DNA from: Candidatus Nitrosotalea sinensis
Lineage (GTDB): Archaea; Thermoproteota; Nitrososphaeria; Nitrososphaerales; Nitrosopumilaceae
Direction: 5' to 3'
Length of the DNA: 64,000 bases
NCBI RefSeq assembly: GCF_900143675.1
Contig: NZ_FRFC01000003.1
Span: 278,095-342,094 of the forward strand
Positions within the stretch are counted from its first letter, which is position 1, and every line of letters starts with the position of its first letter. Positions 18,436 through 27,063 of this stretch are shown here, piece after piece. The position numbers and the translations under genes are program-made. The notes under the pieces were generated by a model. The model was not told the DNA's origin and did no database searches. It saw only the letters and a list, made by a program, of their open reading frames with translations.

Positions 18436-18780
18436 ATGCGAGAAAGTATCATCATGAAAATACATTATGGGACAGCACTAGGAGCTGTGGCACTCGTAGC
18501 AGTACATATTTTGATGAGGATGTCGCAAAAATTTTCTGACTCTTTACAATATCAGAATGTCATTGCAAATTATCACTTCCTCCCATATGCATTGATGCTT
18601 GAAGCTGTGTTGATTTTACTTTCTGTACATGGATTTAATGGTCTTCGAGTGATACTCTTAGAATTAAAACAAGGATCAACATATGAGAAAATGATTAACT
18701 ATGGTTCTCTTGCTGCAATGGCTGCATTGATTGCTTATGGCTCAAGAACTATATTGATGGCGGGAATGGGAGCTTCGTAG
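18436..18780 (+). CDS. sdhD: Succinate dehydrogenase membrane subunit D
   Basis: Starting at ATG 18436, one base after the sdhC stop, the product is 114 residues with three hydrophobic segments and His residues in MKIHYG, VHILMR and LSVHGFNGLR. The motif HGxNGLR is typical of SdhD anchor subunits. A longer frame from 18406 would overlap sdhC and has no support. It forms the membrane anchor of complex II together with SdhC. Confidence 0.83.
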   Translation: MRESIIMKIHYGTALGAVALVAVHILMRMSQKFSDSLQYQNVIANYHFLPYALMLEAVLILLSVHGFNGLRVILLELKQGSTYEKMINYGSLAAMAALIAYGSRTILMAGMGAS

Positions 18781-18782
18781 AT

Positions 18783-19550
18783 ATGGCAGTTGCAGAGACA
18801 CAAAAACCGTCTGAAGATTCAAAAACTACAAATCAACCCAATACTATTACTCTCAGAATTGCTCGATCAAATCCATCTGAAGGACAAGAAGCTTCTTTTG
18901 CTGAATTTCAAATTCCAATACAAAAATGGACAACAGTTCTTGAAGCAATATTGTATGTAAAGCAGCATTTTGATCACTCTGTGGCAGTACGATATTCTTG
19001 CAGACAAGCATCATGTGGTTCATGTGGTATGAAAATTAATGGCAAGCCTGCCCTAGCTTGTTACACCAAGATTTCCGAATTGAATTCAAATGTGATTACA
19101 GTTGAGCCAATGAACAACTTTCCAATAATTCGGGATCTTGCAGTTGACTTTAAGCAACTAATTTCGAATCACAAAAAAATAAAACCCTTTATCATAAGGG
19201 AGGATTCTGAGATTACTCCTGGTTCTAAGGAATTCATACAAAAACCAGAAGATCTTGAAAAGTTTCTACAATTCTCTTATTGTATCAAATGTGGCTTGTG
19301 TAACTCTGCTTGCCCAACTATGGCTACAGATACCTCATTTATTGGTCCACAGGGACTTGCACAAGCTTATAGGTATGTTGCAGATAATCGTGACAAAGGA
19401 AAAGACGATAGGCTAAAAGTAATTGATGATTCTCATGGTATCTGGAGATGTCACTTTGCAGGATCTTGTAGTCATGTATGTCCAAAAGGTGTAGACCCAG
19501 CAATGGCAATTCAATTACTTAGAGGATATCTCTTAGGATTCAGAAAATAA
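18783..19550 (+). CDS. sdhB: Succinate dehydrogenase iron-sulfur subunit
   Basis: A 255-residue electron-transfer subunit. Ligands of the [2Fe-2S] cluster are C73, C78, C81 and C93. The [4Fe-4S] motif CIKCGLCNSACP uses C167, C170, C173 and C177. A third group (C223, C229, C233 with CPKGVDP) matches the [3Fe-4S] site. This is the canonical three-cluster layout. The first 20 residues are a polar extension. It follows sdhD by two bases and closes the operon. A DUF59 cluster-assembly protein is encoded just beyond, convergent. Confidence 0.96.
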   Translation: MAVAETQKPSEDSKTTNQPNTITLRIARSNPSEGQEASFAEFQIPIQKWTTVLEAILYVKQHFDHSVAVRYSCRQASCGSCGMKINGKPALACYTKISELNSNVITVEPMNNFPIIRDLAVDFKQLISNHKKIKPFIIREDSEITPGSKEFIQKPEDLEKFLQFSYCIKCGLCNSACPTMATDTSFIGPQGLAQAYRYVADNRDKGKDDRLKVIDDSHGIWRCHFAGSCSHVCPKGVDPAMAIQLLRGYLLGFRK

Positions 19551-19562
19551 TATTTTCTTGTC

Positions 19563-19883
19563 TTAGGGTTTTTTGGGATTCTTACTAGAATTTACCTGAT
19601 TGTTTATGGCTTCTGCCATAAAATGATTCGAGACATTCAATTTTACATCATTTATCCCATCTATCTTGAGCAAACTGTCATGAACATCCTGTGCTATCTT
19701 AAATCCGAATATTGCAGGACAAAATGGACTGGTCAAATGAAGATCAATTTTTACTTCAGACCCTGCAATGTCTATGTTGTCTACTAACTCAAGTTCCATT
19801 ATTGAGACATTTATTTCAGGATCAACTATTTTTGTTAGTTCATCAAAGATTTGTCTCCTCAAGTCTTGAGATGCCTGCGACAT
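19563..19883 (-). CDS. MIP18/DUF59 family metal-sulfur cluster assembly protein
   Basis: A 106-residue protein of the MIP18/PaaD-like family. It contains DPEINVSIMELELVDNI, matching the family motif DPEIPVNIVELGLV, and a conserved Cys in SPFCPA. Family members take part in iron-sulfur cluster assembly or delivery. Its position beside sdhB, an iron-sulfur protein, fits but does not prove a link. The C-terminal tail is basic and Asn/Lys-rich. Transcribed convergently with sdhB. Confidence 0.8.
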   Translation of the reverse strand: MSQASQDLRRQIFDELTKIVDPEINVSIMELELVDNIDIAGSEVKIDLHLTSPFCPAIFGFKIAQDVHDSLLKIDGINDVKLNVSNHFMAEAINNQVNSSKNPKKP

Positions 19884-19933
19884 AATTCAAAAAAGCGTCT
19901 ATGCTATATATAACCATTTTAATTCCTAAATTG

Positions 19934-21403
19934 ATGTACAGATCTAGATTAGAAGGGAAACTAGATGAAAATACGTTAGAATTTCTTTCATCAATCTCTG
20001 ATGATTTCCAAATTGCCAAGTATGACATTCTTGGAAGCCAAGCTCACACTCTCATGCTTTTAGAAAATAAAATTATCACAAAAATAGAAGCACAAAAGAT
20101 TCTTGGTGCATTAGAGAAACTAAAAAAAGTAAAATTTTCTGCAAAATCTGAGGCAGAAGACATTCATGAGCTAATTGAATCACTGGTGATAAAAAAAGCT
20201 GGAAAAGAAGCAGGCGGAAAAATGCATACTGCACGTTCAAGAAATGATCAAGTTACTCTTGATATGCGAATGAAGATACGTGATGATGTTAACAATATCT
20301 GTTTTTGTTTGACCGAAGTCATATCTACACTAGTCCAGTTATCTGAAAAACACCAAAATACGATTATGCCACTATATACGCATCTTCAACAAGCACAAGT
20401 TGGATTGTTCTCACATTTCCTTCTTGCATATGCTGATGCATTATTTCGAGATCTTGATAGGTTCTATGTGGCATATGGTAGAATCAATGAATCTCCACTT
20501 GGAGCAGGACCTGTGGGAGGAACAAGTATTCCAATTGATAGACAGCTTACTGCAAAAATGCTTGGATTTAAGGGATTGATAGAGAATTCAATTGATGCAA
20601 CATCATCTAGAGATTTTGTAGCGGAATATGTGGGTAATTCCTCAATTCTTATGACAAATCTAAGTCGAATGGCAGAAGATTTCATTATATGGTCTACCTC
20701 TGAATTTTCTTTCATCGAACTATCAGACAAATTCACATCTACATCAAGTGTTATGCCTCAGAAGAAAAATCCTGATATTCTTGAATTAATTCGAGGAAAA
20801 ACAGCTCAAGTCATAGGATATCAAATGGCAATTTTGTCAAATCTCAAAGGACTCCCATCTGGATATAACAGAGATCTACAACAAATCAAAGTCTCGATAG
20901 GGCCTACGACTACAATAGTAATATCGTCATTACTTGTGATCAACTCTCTTCTTCAAACTATGACTATCAATGAAAAAAAATTACGCCAAGCAATAGACGA
21001 AGGATTCTCTATCTCTCTTGATGTTGCAGAACATTTAGTGCGAAAAGGAGTGCCTTTTCGAGTGTCTCATAAAATAGTTGGTCATCTAGTACAACTAGCT
21101 GCAAATTCAAATAAATCACTAACACAATTGTCCATATCTGAAGTGAAAGAAACCATTCCAACTAATGAAATTGATGTAAAAGAACTCTATCAGATTATAC
21201 AAACTACAACTCCTGAATCTTCACTACAAACAAGAAGATCACAGGGGTCTTCTGGCAAAAGTGAACAGCAAAGAATGATTTCAGAAAGAAGAAGAAAGAT
21301 CCAAGCATATGCAACGGGTACACGTAAGAGAACAAATGAAGTAAGTGAAGCAATTGAAAATCTTGAAAATAACTTGAAGACCTTAATAAAAAACAAAACC
21401 TAA
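19934..21403 (+). CDS. argH: Argininosuccinate lyase
   Basis: With the ATG at 19934 the enzyme has 489 residues; an upstream in-frame ATG at 19901 would add an odd 11-residue hydrophobic start. The lyase superfamily signature SSVMPQKKNPD is present, with ARSRNDQV and the region QQAQVG near His in THLQQAQ. It splits argininosuccinate into arginine and fumarate in the last step of arginine synthesis. It is a single gene, divergent from the DUF59 gene with about 50 bp between starts. Confidence 0.94.
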   Translation: MYRSRLEGKLDENTLEFLSSISDDFQIAKYDILGSQAHTLMLLENKIITKIEAQKILGALEKLKKVKFSAKSEAEDIHELIESLVIKKAGKEAGGKMHTARSRNDQVTLDMRMKIRDDVNNICFCLTEVISTLVQLSEKHQNTIMPLYTHLQQAQVGLFSHFLLAYADALFRDLDRFYVAYGRINESPLGAGPVGGTSIPIDRQLTAKMLGFKGLIENSIDATSSRDFVAEYVGNSSILMTNLSRMAEDFIIWSTSEFSFIELSDKFTSTSSVMPQKKNPDILELIRGKTAQVIGYQMAILSNLKGLPSGYNRDLQQIKVSIGPTTTIVISSLLVINSLLQTMTINEKKLRQAIDEGFSISLDVAEHLVRKGVPFRVSHKIVGHLVQLAANSNKSLTQLSISEVKETIPTNEIDVKELYQIIQTTTPESSLQTRRSQGSSGKSEQQRMISERRRKIQAYATGTRKRTNEVSEAIENLENNLKTLIKNKT

Positions 21404-21545
21404 AATATATCAAAAATGTAGAAAAATTAAGTTATTATACATAAAAGTTAGAAATTATCTAAATTTAATGTGAGAAACTTGACTTTTATATTGATTTTAC
21501 TTAACATATGTACTGATATTCATTTTTTACAACTCATCTGCTAGT

Positions 21546-21755
21546 ATGTACCAATTCGTACAGCCACAAACAAACAACCCTAACTACACTGCGGGTCAGA
21601 CATGGGGTGCACTCAAAAAAGCATGGCGTGGATACAAGATAGCCAAAGTGCAGAGTGACAATACCCGAATGGCCGAATATGCAAAGAAAATCAGAACATT
21701 GCAGCATGATCTGGGAATCAAACAAGCAGAGTTTCCAGAACTGAACCTAAGTTAG
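21546..21755 (+). CDS. Small basic protein of unknown function
   Basis: A 69-residue protein with an unstructured N-terminus (MYQFVQPQTNNPNYT) followed by a helical, positively charged stretch (ALKKAWRGYKIAK... EYAKKIRTLQHDLG). I do not recognise it; the codon use and the amphipathic helix suggest a real protein and not a chance frame. It stands alone between argH and tRNA-Lys. A nucleic-acid-binding role is possible from charge alone. Confidence 0.6.
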   Translation: MYQFVQPQTNNPNYTAGQTWGALKKAWRGYKIAKVQSDNTRMAEYAKKIRTLQHDLGIKQAEFPELNLS

Positions 21756-21854
21756 TTAGAATTCTCCTATTTTTGGGCTGTTTGATGTAAAAATAGTAGT
21801 TTTGTTGATATTGCACGCCTGATTCCATGTAAGGCAATTTTTATTGATTTTAAA

Positions 21855-21928
21855 CGGGTTCGCGGGGATTCGGACCCCGGACAGCCGGATTAAAAGTCCG
21901 GTACTCTACCTGGCTGAGCTACGAACCC
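21855..21928 (-). tRNA. tRNA-Lys (anticodon TTT)
   Basis: On the minus strand the acceptor GGGTTCG pairs with CGAACCC, discriminator G. The D stem is GCTC/GAGT. The anticodon stem CCGGA/TCCGG encloses CTTTTAA, anticodon TTT. The T arm is CGGGG-TCCGAAT-CCCCG, with the first loop base pattern TCCGAAT. No intron and no encoded CCA. It lies back to back with tRNA-Asp, about 100 bp apart. Confidence 0.94.
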
Positions 21929-21990
21929 ATAGCGAAGGGTCATAGTTGTGTATAATTTAGTCTTTTACAAAATTTCTAGAAGAAAAGAAA

Positions 21991-22000
21991 GCTTTAAACT
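21991..22000 (+). promoter_or_regulatory. TATA-like box for tRNA-Asp
   Basis: GCTTTAAACT is centred about 31 bp before the first base of the mature tRNA-Asp. This is a normal spacing for an archaeal tRNA promoter with a short 5' leader removed by RNase P. Confidence 0.45.
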
Positions 22001-22026
22001 CAGATTTTCTTCCAAAATACTTCAAC

Positions 22027-22132
22027 GCCCTTGTAGTATAGAGGGGATGTGGTTATGCCTATCCTCGTAAAACCCGGTCTAGAATGGGGCCCTGTCACGG
22101 CCTCGACGCGTGTTCAAATCCCGCCAAGGGCG
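22027..22132 (+). tRNA. tRNA-Asp (anticodon GTC) with D-loop intron
   Basis: The acceptor GCCCTTG pairs perfectly with CAAGGGC, discriminator G, and CCA is encoded at 22133-22135. The anticodon stem GGGCC/GGCCT encloses CTGTCAC, anticodon GTC. About 31 extra bases lie between GTATAG and CCCGGTCTAGAAT; removing them restores a standard archaeal D arm. The T stem GCGTG/CCCGC has a T-C mismatch at position 52-62 where G-C is normal, and the spliced D stem has an A-A mismatch. These may be tolerated, or may hint that the gene is decaying, but acceptor and anticodon arms are perfect. Confidence 0.85.
22042..22072 (+). other. Probable non-canonical tRNA intron (about 31 nt, D loop)
   Basis: Excising 22042-22072 joins GTATAG to CCCGGTC and gives a normal D loop with the invariant A14, G15 and GG. 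The insert folds on itself: GAGG or GGAT on the 5' side pairs with CCTC or ATCC on the 3' side, forming a stem that brings the splice sites together, as in relaxed bulge-helix-bulge motifs cut by the archaeal tRNA endonuclease. Exact boundaries may shift by a few bases. Confidence 0.7.
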
Positions 22133-22158
22133 CCATAACTTTTTTCCAAGGATATGTT

Positions 22159-22971
22159 TTAGGCATTATTTGGTAATCCGAGCTTTCTCATGGTCTCTGC
22201 AAGTGTTTCCTTGTTTGCGGCAGCAATAAATGAGATCCTTTTGTCGTAGCTCAAATTTGAATCAAGAGGCATGTAATTTTCATCAACAACATATCCACCT
22301 GCCTCTAATGCTATTAGATATCCTGCAGCAATATCCGTGATTCTTAATTTTCTTCTTAAATCAACAAAGACATCAACTAATCCTCGAGCAAATATTGCAA
22401 GCTCTAAAGCTACTGCTCCAAAATGTCTTACATGATTTGATGCTGCAAGAATTGGTGCTAGTCGTGGCAATGCATCAGATGATATTCCTGAAATATCTAC
22501 TCCAACAACAAAGTACACTGGTTTTTCTTTGTGTACCTGAATTTTTTTACCATTCATGTATGCACCTTTCCCTTTTGAGGCCGAATATAGATCACCATTA
22601 TGTAAATCCATTACAACTCCATCCGTGACAGAACCAAGTCTATCTTCTGGAGTAAATGCAAGTGAGCAACAATAGAAAGGCAAACCTCTGACTGCATTAG
22701 TGGAACCATCTATTGCATCCATTATGACAAAACCCTTTGGATTTGGAGATAACTCTACCATTCCACATTCTTCTCCAAAAACGGTACATTCGAAATTTAT
22801 TTCACGTAGATAATCCAGAACTGTCTTTTCTGCAACAATATCAATACGGCGTGAAATGTCTCCTCCCGCTCCTACCCCATGATCTGTTCCAGATTCTTTA
22901 GTTCCTGCAAGGTGTTTGACATTTTTGTGTACTCTTTTTGCAGCTTCTTCCAAAATTTCGATTACTTTCAC
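22159..22971 (-). CDS. suhB: Inositol monophosphatase / fructose-1,6-bisphosphatase family protein
   Basis: A 270-residue Mg-dependent phosphatase. The metal-binding motifs GEECG, the DAIDGSTN signature and the C-terminal DIAAGYLIALEAGG are all present. Archaeal members act on inositol-1-phosphate and often on fructose-1,6-bisphosphate, serving phospholipid inositol synthesis or gluconeogenesis. The start is GTG at 22971. Monocistronic; the 3' end faces tRNA-Asp. Confidence 0.85.
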   Translation of the reverse strand: MKVIEILEEAAKRVHKNVKHLAGTKESGTDHGVGAGGDISRRIDIVAEKTVLDYLREINFECTVFGEECGMVELSPNPKGFVIMDAIDGSTNAVRGLPFYCCSLAFTPEDRLGSVTDGVVMDLHNGDLYSASKGKGAYMNGKKIQVHKEKPVYFVVGVDISGISSDALPRLAPILAASNHVRHFGAVALELAIFARGLVDVFVDLRRKLRITDIAAGYLIALEAGGYVVDENYMPLDSNLSYDKRISFIAAANKETLAETMRKLGLPNNA

Positions 22972-23056
22972 AAGTTTTCTTTTGCTGATCCTAATTTATT
23001 TTAAGTAATAAAAAACAGACTGAATGCATAAATAGCAAAAAAGTGAGTGCCATTGT

Positions 23057-24175
23057 GTGAGCAGTAAAGACGATTCTATCTTTAGTAAGGAGGCTCTTTT
23101 GTCCACTAAACCCGGTAAAGATATTGTTAAACAAGCCTTGTTCAAGAGTAAGGGATATCGGCTATTTGATAAATACAAAAAAGAGGCAGAGGAAGAATTT
23201 CCAAAATTTACTAAAAGATTTACCGAAGATCTACTAAATGAAATAAAATCAGATCCTAATCCATTTGAAACCCAGGAAAAATTTGCAAAAGAAGTGGGCT
23301 CTACTGAGATAATCCTACAAAAATCTCAGATTGATGAGGTTCGAAAAAGACTTGAAAATTATGAGACACTTCTTGATAGGGTATCTAGAATACTAAATTC
23401 TAATTTTGTCAAAATGACATTTCCAGTTTTCAGCGCTTTGTATGATGCTTCCGCTCAATATTTCGGTGATGATGATAATCCCAAGAAAAAAACTGACATT
23501 ATAGATGGTCATATCATAGCAATTGATCTCAGTGAACCTATGGATAGAATAATGGATAGAGATGAAGATGTGGAATTTCTTGACGACTATAAACTGATGA
23601 ACCCATATATTCTAAAACTTGCAAGAGACAAAATTTCTACGGGAGGAAAAGAAGTATTGGAAGAATTTGAGCGAGGATTCAAAGATGCGAGAATAGGTCA
23701 ATATGTCGATTACAAATTAAAAATGAATCCCAAATCCATATCTGAAGAAGAAATGATTCAATGTTATAAAAAATACCGTGCAGTTATGGGAACTGCTGGA
23801 AAGAATATGACTCTTACAAGATTTCCACTTGGAGAGATATTTTATCTGGGAATGGCAAAGGCAGCAGAATCTGTTGGCTGTGGAAATGAAGTTGAAGATT
23901 CTATAAAAAATAAATTTGTCAAAGTTCCCTCATGGCCGCTTTACTACACATTTCTTACAGGAGATGTTCAAAAAGGATTTGAGTTTACCATGAAGAAAAG
24001 TGATATCTATCTAGGAGAGGCACGACTTGCCTTGGAATTATTGCCTGAAAATTTTTCACACAGAGATTTTCTGGAATTTCTCTTTCTAACAGTAGAACAT
24101 TACAACATGTATTGGTTTAACCAACTATCAAAAGAGAAACTATGGAAGGAATTTGAATCAAAAATTCCAAAGTGA
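23057..24175 (+). CDS. Conserved-looking protein of unknown function upstream of rfcL
   Basis: A 372-residue, highly charged, mainly helical protein without signal peptide or membrane segment. I recognise no domain. Residues 1-130 are rich in Lys/Glu and look coiled (QIDEVRKRLENYETLLDRV). A middle part is acidic (MDRIMDRDEDVEFLDDYK), and the C-terminal part has aromatic, globular character. The start is GTG. It ends 6 bp before rfcL and is likely co-transcribed with it, so a link to replication is possible but only from position. Confidence 0.75.
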   Translation: MSSKDDSIFSKEALLSTKPGKDIVKQALFKSKGYRLFDKYKKEAEEEFPKFTKRFTEDLLNEIKSDPNPFETQEKFAKEVGSTEIILQKSQIDEVRKRLENYETLLDRVSRILNSNFVKMTFPVFSALYDASAQYFGDDDNPKKKTDIIDGHIIAIDLSEPMDRIMDRDEDVEFLDDYKLMNPYILKLARDKISTGGKEVLEEFERGFKDARIGQYVDYKLKMNPKSISEEEMIQCYKKYRAVMGTAGKNMTLTRFPLGEIFYLGMAKAAESVGCGNEVEDSIKNKFVKVPSWPLYYTFLTGDVQKGFEFTMKKSDIYLGEARLALELLPENFSHRDFLEFLFLTVEHYNMYWFNQLSKEKLWKEFESKIPK

Positions 24176-24181
24176 TTTCAT

Positions 24182-25342
24182 ATGATGTGGTCTGAAAAAT
24201 ATAGGCCAACTAATCTACTTGAGATGATTGGGAATGAAGAAGCAAAGGAATCTTTTGTAAAGTGGCTTGGAAAGTGGATTAAAGGAACAAAACCCATCTT
24301 ACTAGTTGGTCCTCCCGGAATTGGAAAGACAACCATGGCCGTATTGGGGGCCAAACAATTTGGGTATGATCTTATAAGTATGAATGCAAGTGATGTGAGA
24401 AACAAACAAAAAATTCAAGAAATTCTCAGTCCAGTACTTGGAAATCGTAGCGTACTTGGCAAACCAATGATCTTCATTGATGAAGTAGATGGGATACATG
24501 GACGATCTGATTTTGGTGGAGTAGAGGCACTAATTGATATACTCAAGGAACCTACTGTGCCAATAATTCTTGCAGCAAATTTTGATACATCTGACAAGAT
24601 GAAATCTATAAAAAAAGTTGCAACAACTGTAAAACTAAAACCGCTTCCTCCTAGATTGATGAGATTCTACCTTGAAAAAATTCTCAAACAAGAAAACAAA
24701 TCTATACCAATTGGCAGTATGATAAAAATTGTAATAGATTCACGTGGAGATATACGCTCAATTTTAAATTCTGCACAGGCACTAGCTGGTGGATTTGAAC
24801 CACAGCTCGACAAATCATATGAAACTAATGATGTGGAAGAATCAATAAATAGATTTTTTGATGCCAAATCTAGTGAAGAAGCACAAACAATACTCTATTC
24901 ATTACGAACTGATCCTAGAGAAAAAATTAATGCGTTTTATTCTAGCATTATAACAAGCAATATTTCTACGAATGAGCTAAAACAAATGCTAGATGTCCTG
25001 TCAGAAGCTGATATGTTGTATGGAAAAATAATGAAAAATCAAGAATGGCGTCTCTTGAGATATCTTGACAGCATATTGTTAAAACTATACAAACCAGGAT
25101 TATCTATCAAATATTCTAAATTCAATCTTTCTTGGCCCACTCTTAACAGAATAAGGTGGGATGGTGCTGCCATCAAAAAACTCACTAGCATTCTTGCACG
25201 GCAAACACATGTATCACGTAGTACATTTGCTACATTTTATCTTCCGTATCTTCTATATTGTATTAAAAATAAATCCATTGAAATGCATCTAGATGAAAAT
25301 GATACTGAAATTGTACAAAAGGAAATGGCGCTGTTAAAATGA
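24182..25342 (+). CDS. rfcL: Replication factor C large subunit
   Basis: A 386-residue AAA+ clamp-loader subunit. Walker A VGPPGIGKTT spans about 42-51, Walker B is FIDEVDG, and an Asn-Ala-Ser-Asp sensor segment (SMNASDVRNK) follows Walker A. It lacks the SRC arginine-finger motif that the small subunit has, as expected of RfcL. It is shorter than many archaeal RfcL proteins (often above 400 residues) because the Lys-rich C-terminal tail with the PCNA-binding box is reduced or absent. Its stop overlaps the next gene start by 4 nt. The first two codons are both ATG. Confidence 0.93.
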   Translation: MMWSEKYRPTNLLEMIGNEEAKESFVKWLGKWIKGTKPILLVGPPGIGKTTMAVLGAKQFGYDLISMNASDVRNKQKIQEILSPVLGNRSVLGKPMIFIDEVDGIHGRSDFGGVEALIDILKEPTVPIILAANFDTSDKMKSIKKVATTVKLKPLPPRLMRFYLEKILKQENKSIPIGSMIKIVIDSRGDIRSILNSAQALAGGFEPQLDKSYETNDVEESINRFFDAKSSEEAQTILYSLRTDPREKINAFYSSIITSNISTNELKQMLDVLSEADMLYGKIMKNQEWRLLRYLDSILLKLYKPGLSIKYSKFNLSWPTLNRIRWDGAAIKKLTSILARQTHVSRSTFATFYLPYLLYCIKNKSIEMHLDENDTEIVQKEMALLK

Positions 25343-25653
25343 GTTGGCGTACAATCCCGATGAAATTTCCTGGTACATGTATTGTCTGTAACAAAAAAAT
25401 CGAGGTCAGCGAAATCGCACTCTGGGCCAAGGGTTTGGGAGTAAAGCACCAAGCTTGTGCAGAAGTCAAACAACTCAAATGTCTAGTTTGTGGGGGACCT
25501 GCAGGATGTCCTGATTGCGAATTTGCAGATAATTGTGATCTAGACAAGGTTTCTCAAATGTGCATATGCAAGAAATGCAGTGATACAAAAGATGCTTTTT
25601 CACTGTATCAAGTTGCAGTGATAAAGAAATATCCTCTGTTGAACTTGGAATGA
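25339..25653 (+). CDS. Cysteine-rich putative zinc-binding protein
   Basis: A 104-residue protein with eleven cysteines arranged in knuckles: CIVC (14-17), CLVC, CPDC and CICKKC, plus CEFADNC-like spacing. These suggest two or more structural zinc sites. The middle stretch LWAKGLGVKHQAC includes a possible His ligand. The gene overlaps rfcL by 4 nt (ATGA), so it is translated with the clamp loader. I do not recognise the family; a role in nucleic acid binding or as a partner of RFC is inferred from context only. Confidence 0.72.
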   Translation: MSWRTIPMKFPGTCIVCNKKIEVSEIALWAKGLGVKHQACAEVKQLKCLVCGGPAGCPDCEFADNCDLDKVSQMCICKKCSDTKDAFSLYQVAVIKKYPLLNLE

Positions 25654-25679
25654 AAAATATCACTGTTTCATTGCAATGT

Positions 25680-26618
25680 TTATTCTATTACATGGATCAA
25701 ATCTTTTAGTTTGCGTCTAGACTTTGGTGGTCTATTACGATGTGGATATCCAATACAAAGAATTGATGATGGTATCAAATTAGTATCAATTATCCGCCTA
25801 ACTTTTTCTTCATCAATCATTCCAATCCATATAGAGCTCAATCCAAGTGCAGATGCAGCAATTTGTGAATATGCTGCTGCAAGGGTTGCATCCTGTAAAG
25901 AAAACTTGGCAAGAATTTCAGGGCGGAAATTCATTTTTACCCGAGAGGGGTCTTTGCAAAAGACAAGTACTACTGGTGCATTAACATATGGTTGATTGTT
26001 TGCTGCTTCTACGAGACGTTTTTTAACTTCCTTGTTTCTGACATAAAATACTTCAAACCCCTGGAAATTGCCTGCAGTTGGAGCAGTGTCGGCCGCAGCT
26101 AGAATCTTATCAATCTTCCATTGTTCGACCAATCTAGTTGTGTCAAAATTTCTAGTTGATCTACGAATTGCAATAACTCTGAAAAAATCACTCTCTGGTG
26201 TCACTGTCTTGTCCTTGTTACCTAGTATGGAATCAAGCGTCTTGTTATTTTCTGTTCTATCTTCATCTTCTATTGTTATTGACGGAAAATACTCTTTTGG
26301 ATAAATCTTGATTGGTTTTTGCTCCTGGGGTATTTTTTTGTATTCTAAAATTTCCTTTCTAAGTAACTGAGTTTTCACTTCTAACATTTTGTGTTCTTTT
26401 AACCTGAATTGTGTTGTATCTGTATTGACCCATATGGTACTAAATTCGTCTTCAAGTTCTACTTTTCCTGTAGATTCTTTTGATAGTAGTTCAACTAGGG
26501 ATTCTAATTCCTCTTTACTTAGGACTATGACATCTTGGTCATCTTCATCATTTCCTTTCCAGATCAACCTGCATCCTTCTTTGGAAATATAAGCAGGTTC
26601 TACTTGGAAAAAGTCCAT
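25680..26618 (-). CDS. Nitroreductase family protein with N-terminal extension
   Basis: A 312-residue protein. Residues about 145-312 form an FMN-dependent nitroreductase-like domain with IRRSTRNF, the flavin-binding APTAGNFQGFEVF and the C-terminal CIGYPHRNRPPKSRRKL. The first 140 residues are not part of that fold; they are acidic and rich in Glu/Lys and Ser (SKEELESLVELLSKES) and I do not recognise them. Function could be reduction of a nitro compound, quinone or flavin; no substrate is evident. It is a single gene converging with the cysteine-rich protein. Confidence 0.8.
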   Translation of the reverse strand: MDFFQVEPAYISKEGCRLIWKGNDEDDQDVIVLSKEELESLVELLSKESTGKVELEDEFSTIWVNTDTTQFRLKEHKMLEVKTQLLRKEILEYKKIPQEQKPIKIYPKEYFPSITIEDEDRTENNKTLDSILGNKDKTVTPESDFFRVIAIRRSTRNFDTTRLVEQWKIDKILAAADTAPTAGNFQGFEVFYVRNKEVKKRLVEAANNQPYVNAPVVLVFCKDPSRVKMNFRPEILAKFSLQDATLAAAYSQIAASALGLSSIWIGMIDEEKVRRIIDTNLIPSSILCIGYPHRNRPPKSRRKLKDLIHVIE

Positions 26619-26757
26619 GATACAATTGTCATAAAGGGGTTAAAAAAAGAATCTTGAATTTTTGTTATTCTATGTTCAAAATACTGGACTAAATTAAGAC
26701 GTTGGGATTGTGGTGTATCTAAAACCTTAAAATCTAACCACTAAAACTAGAAAACAA

Positions 26758-27027
26758 ATGGCAAAATCCACTAAGATAACTCCACTAGATCCAGCTTTTC
26801 ATGGAGAATCAAACTATGAGGTAGGTTTGGAGGATCTTCTTGTAGAAAAGAGAAACTTGGTAGCAAAATTAGAATCTGATCCACAGGCTAACAAAGAATC
26901 TCTACAAATTGCAAGAGAAGACCTACAAATAATCGAGGGTTTGTGGGAAAATTATCATGTCGGCATGAATGTTTTTCGAAATGCAAAGGGTGGTCGAGAT
27001 GGTATTCGAGAAGTCAAAACTGATTAA
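26758..27027 (+). CDS. Small acidic protein preceding the carboxylase operon
   Basis: An 89-residue protein without membrane segments or cysteines. It begins MAKSTKITPLDPAFHGESN and continues as a probable helical hairpin with charged heptads (EDLLVEKRNLVAKLE, QIAREDLQIIEGLWE). It ends 36 bp before the carboxyltransferase gene on the same strand and is probably in the same transcript. I do not recognise the family. Small partner proteins are known for acyl-CoA carboxylases in other lineages, so an accessory role is a reasonable but unproved idea. Confidence 0.65.
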   Translation: MAKSTKITPLDPAFHGESNYEVGLEDLLVEKRNLVAKLESDPQANKESLQIAREDLQIIEGLWENYHVGMNVFRNAKGGRDGIREVKTD

Positions 27028-27063
27028 ATTAATATAGGTTAACATTAGTTTCTAATTCGAATC

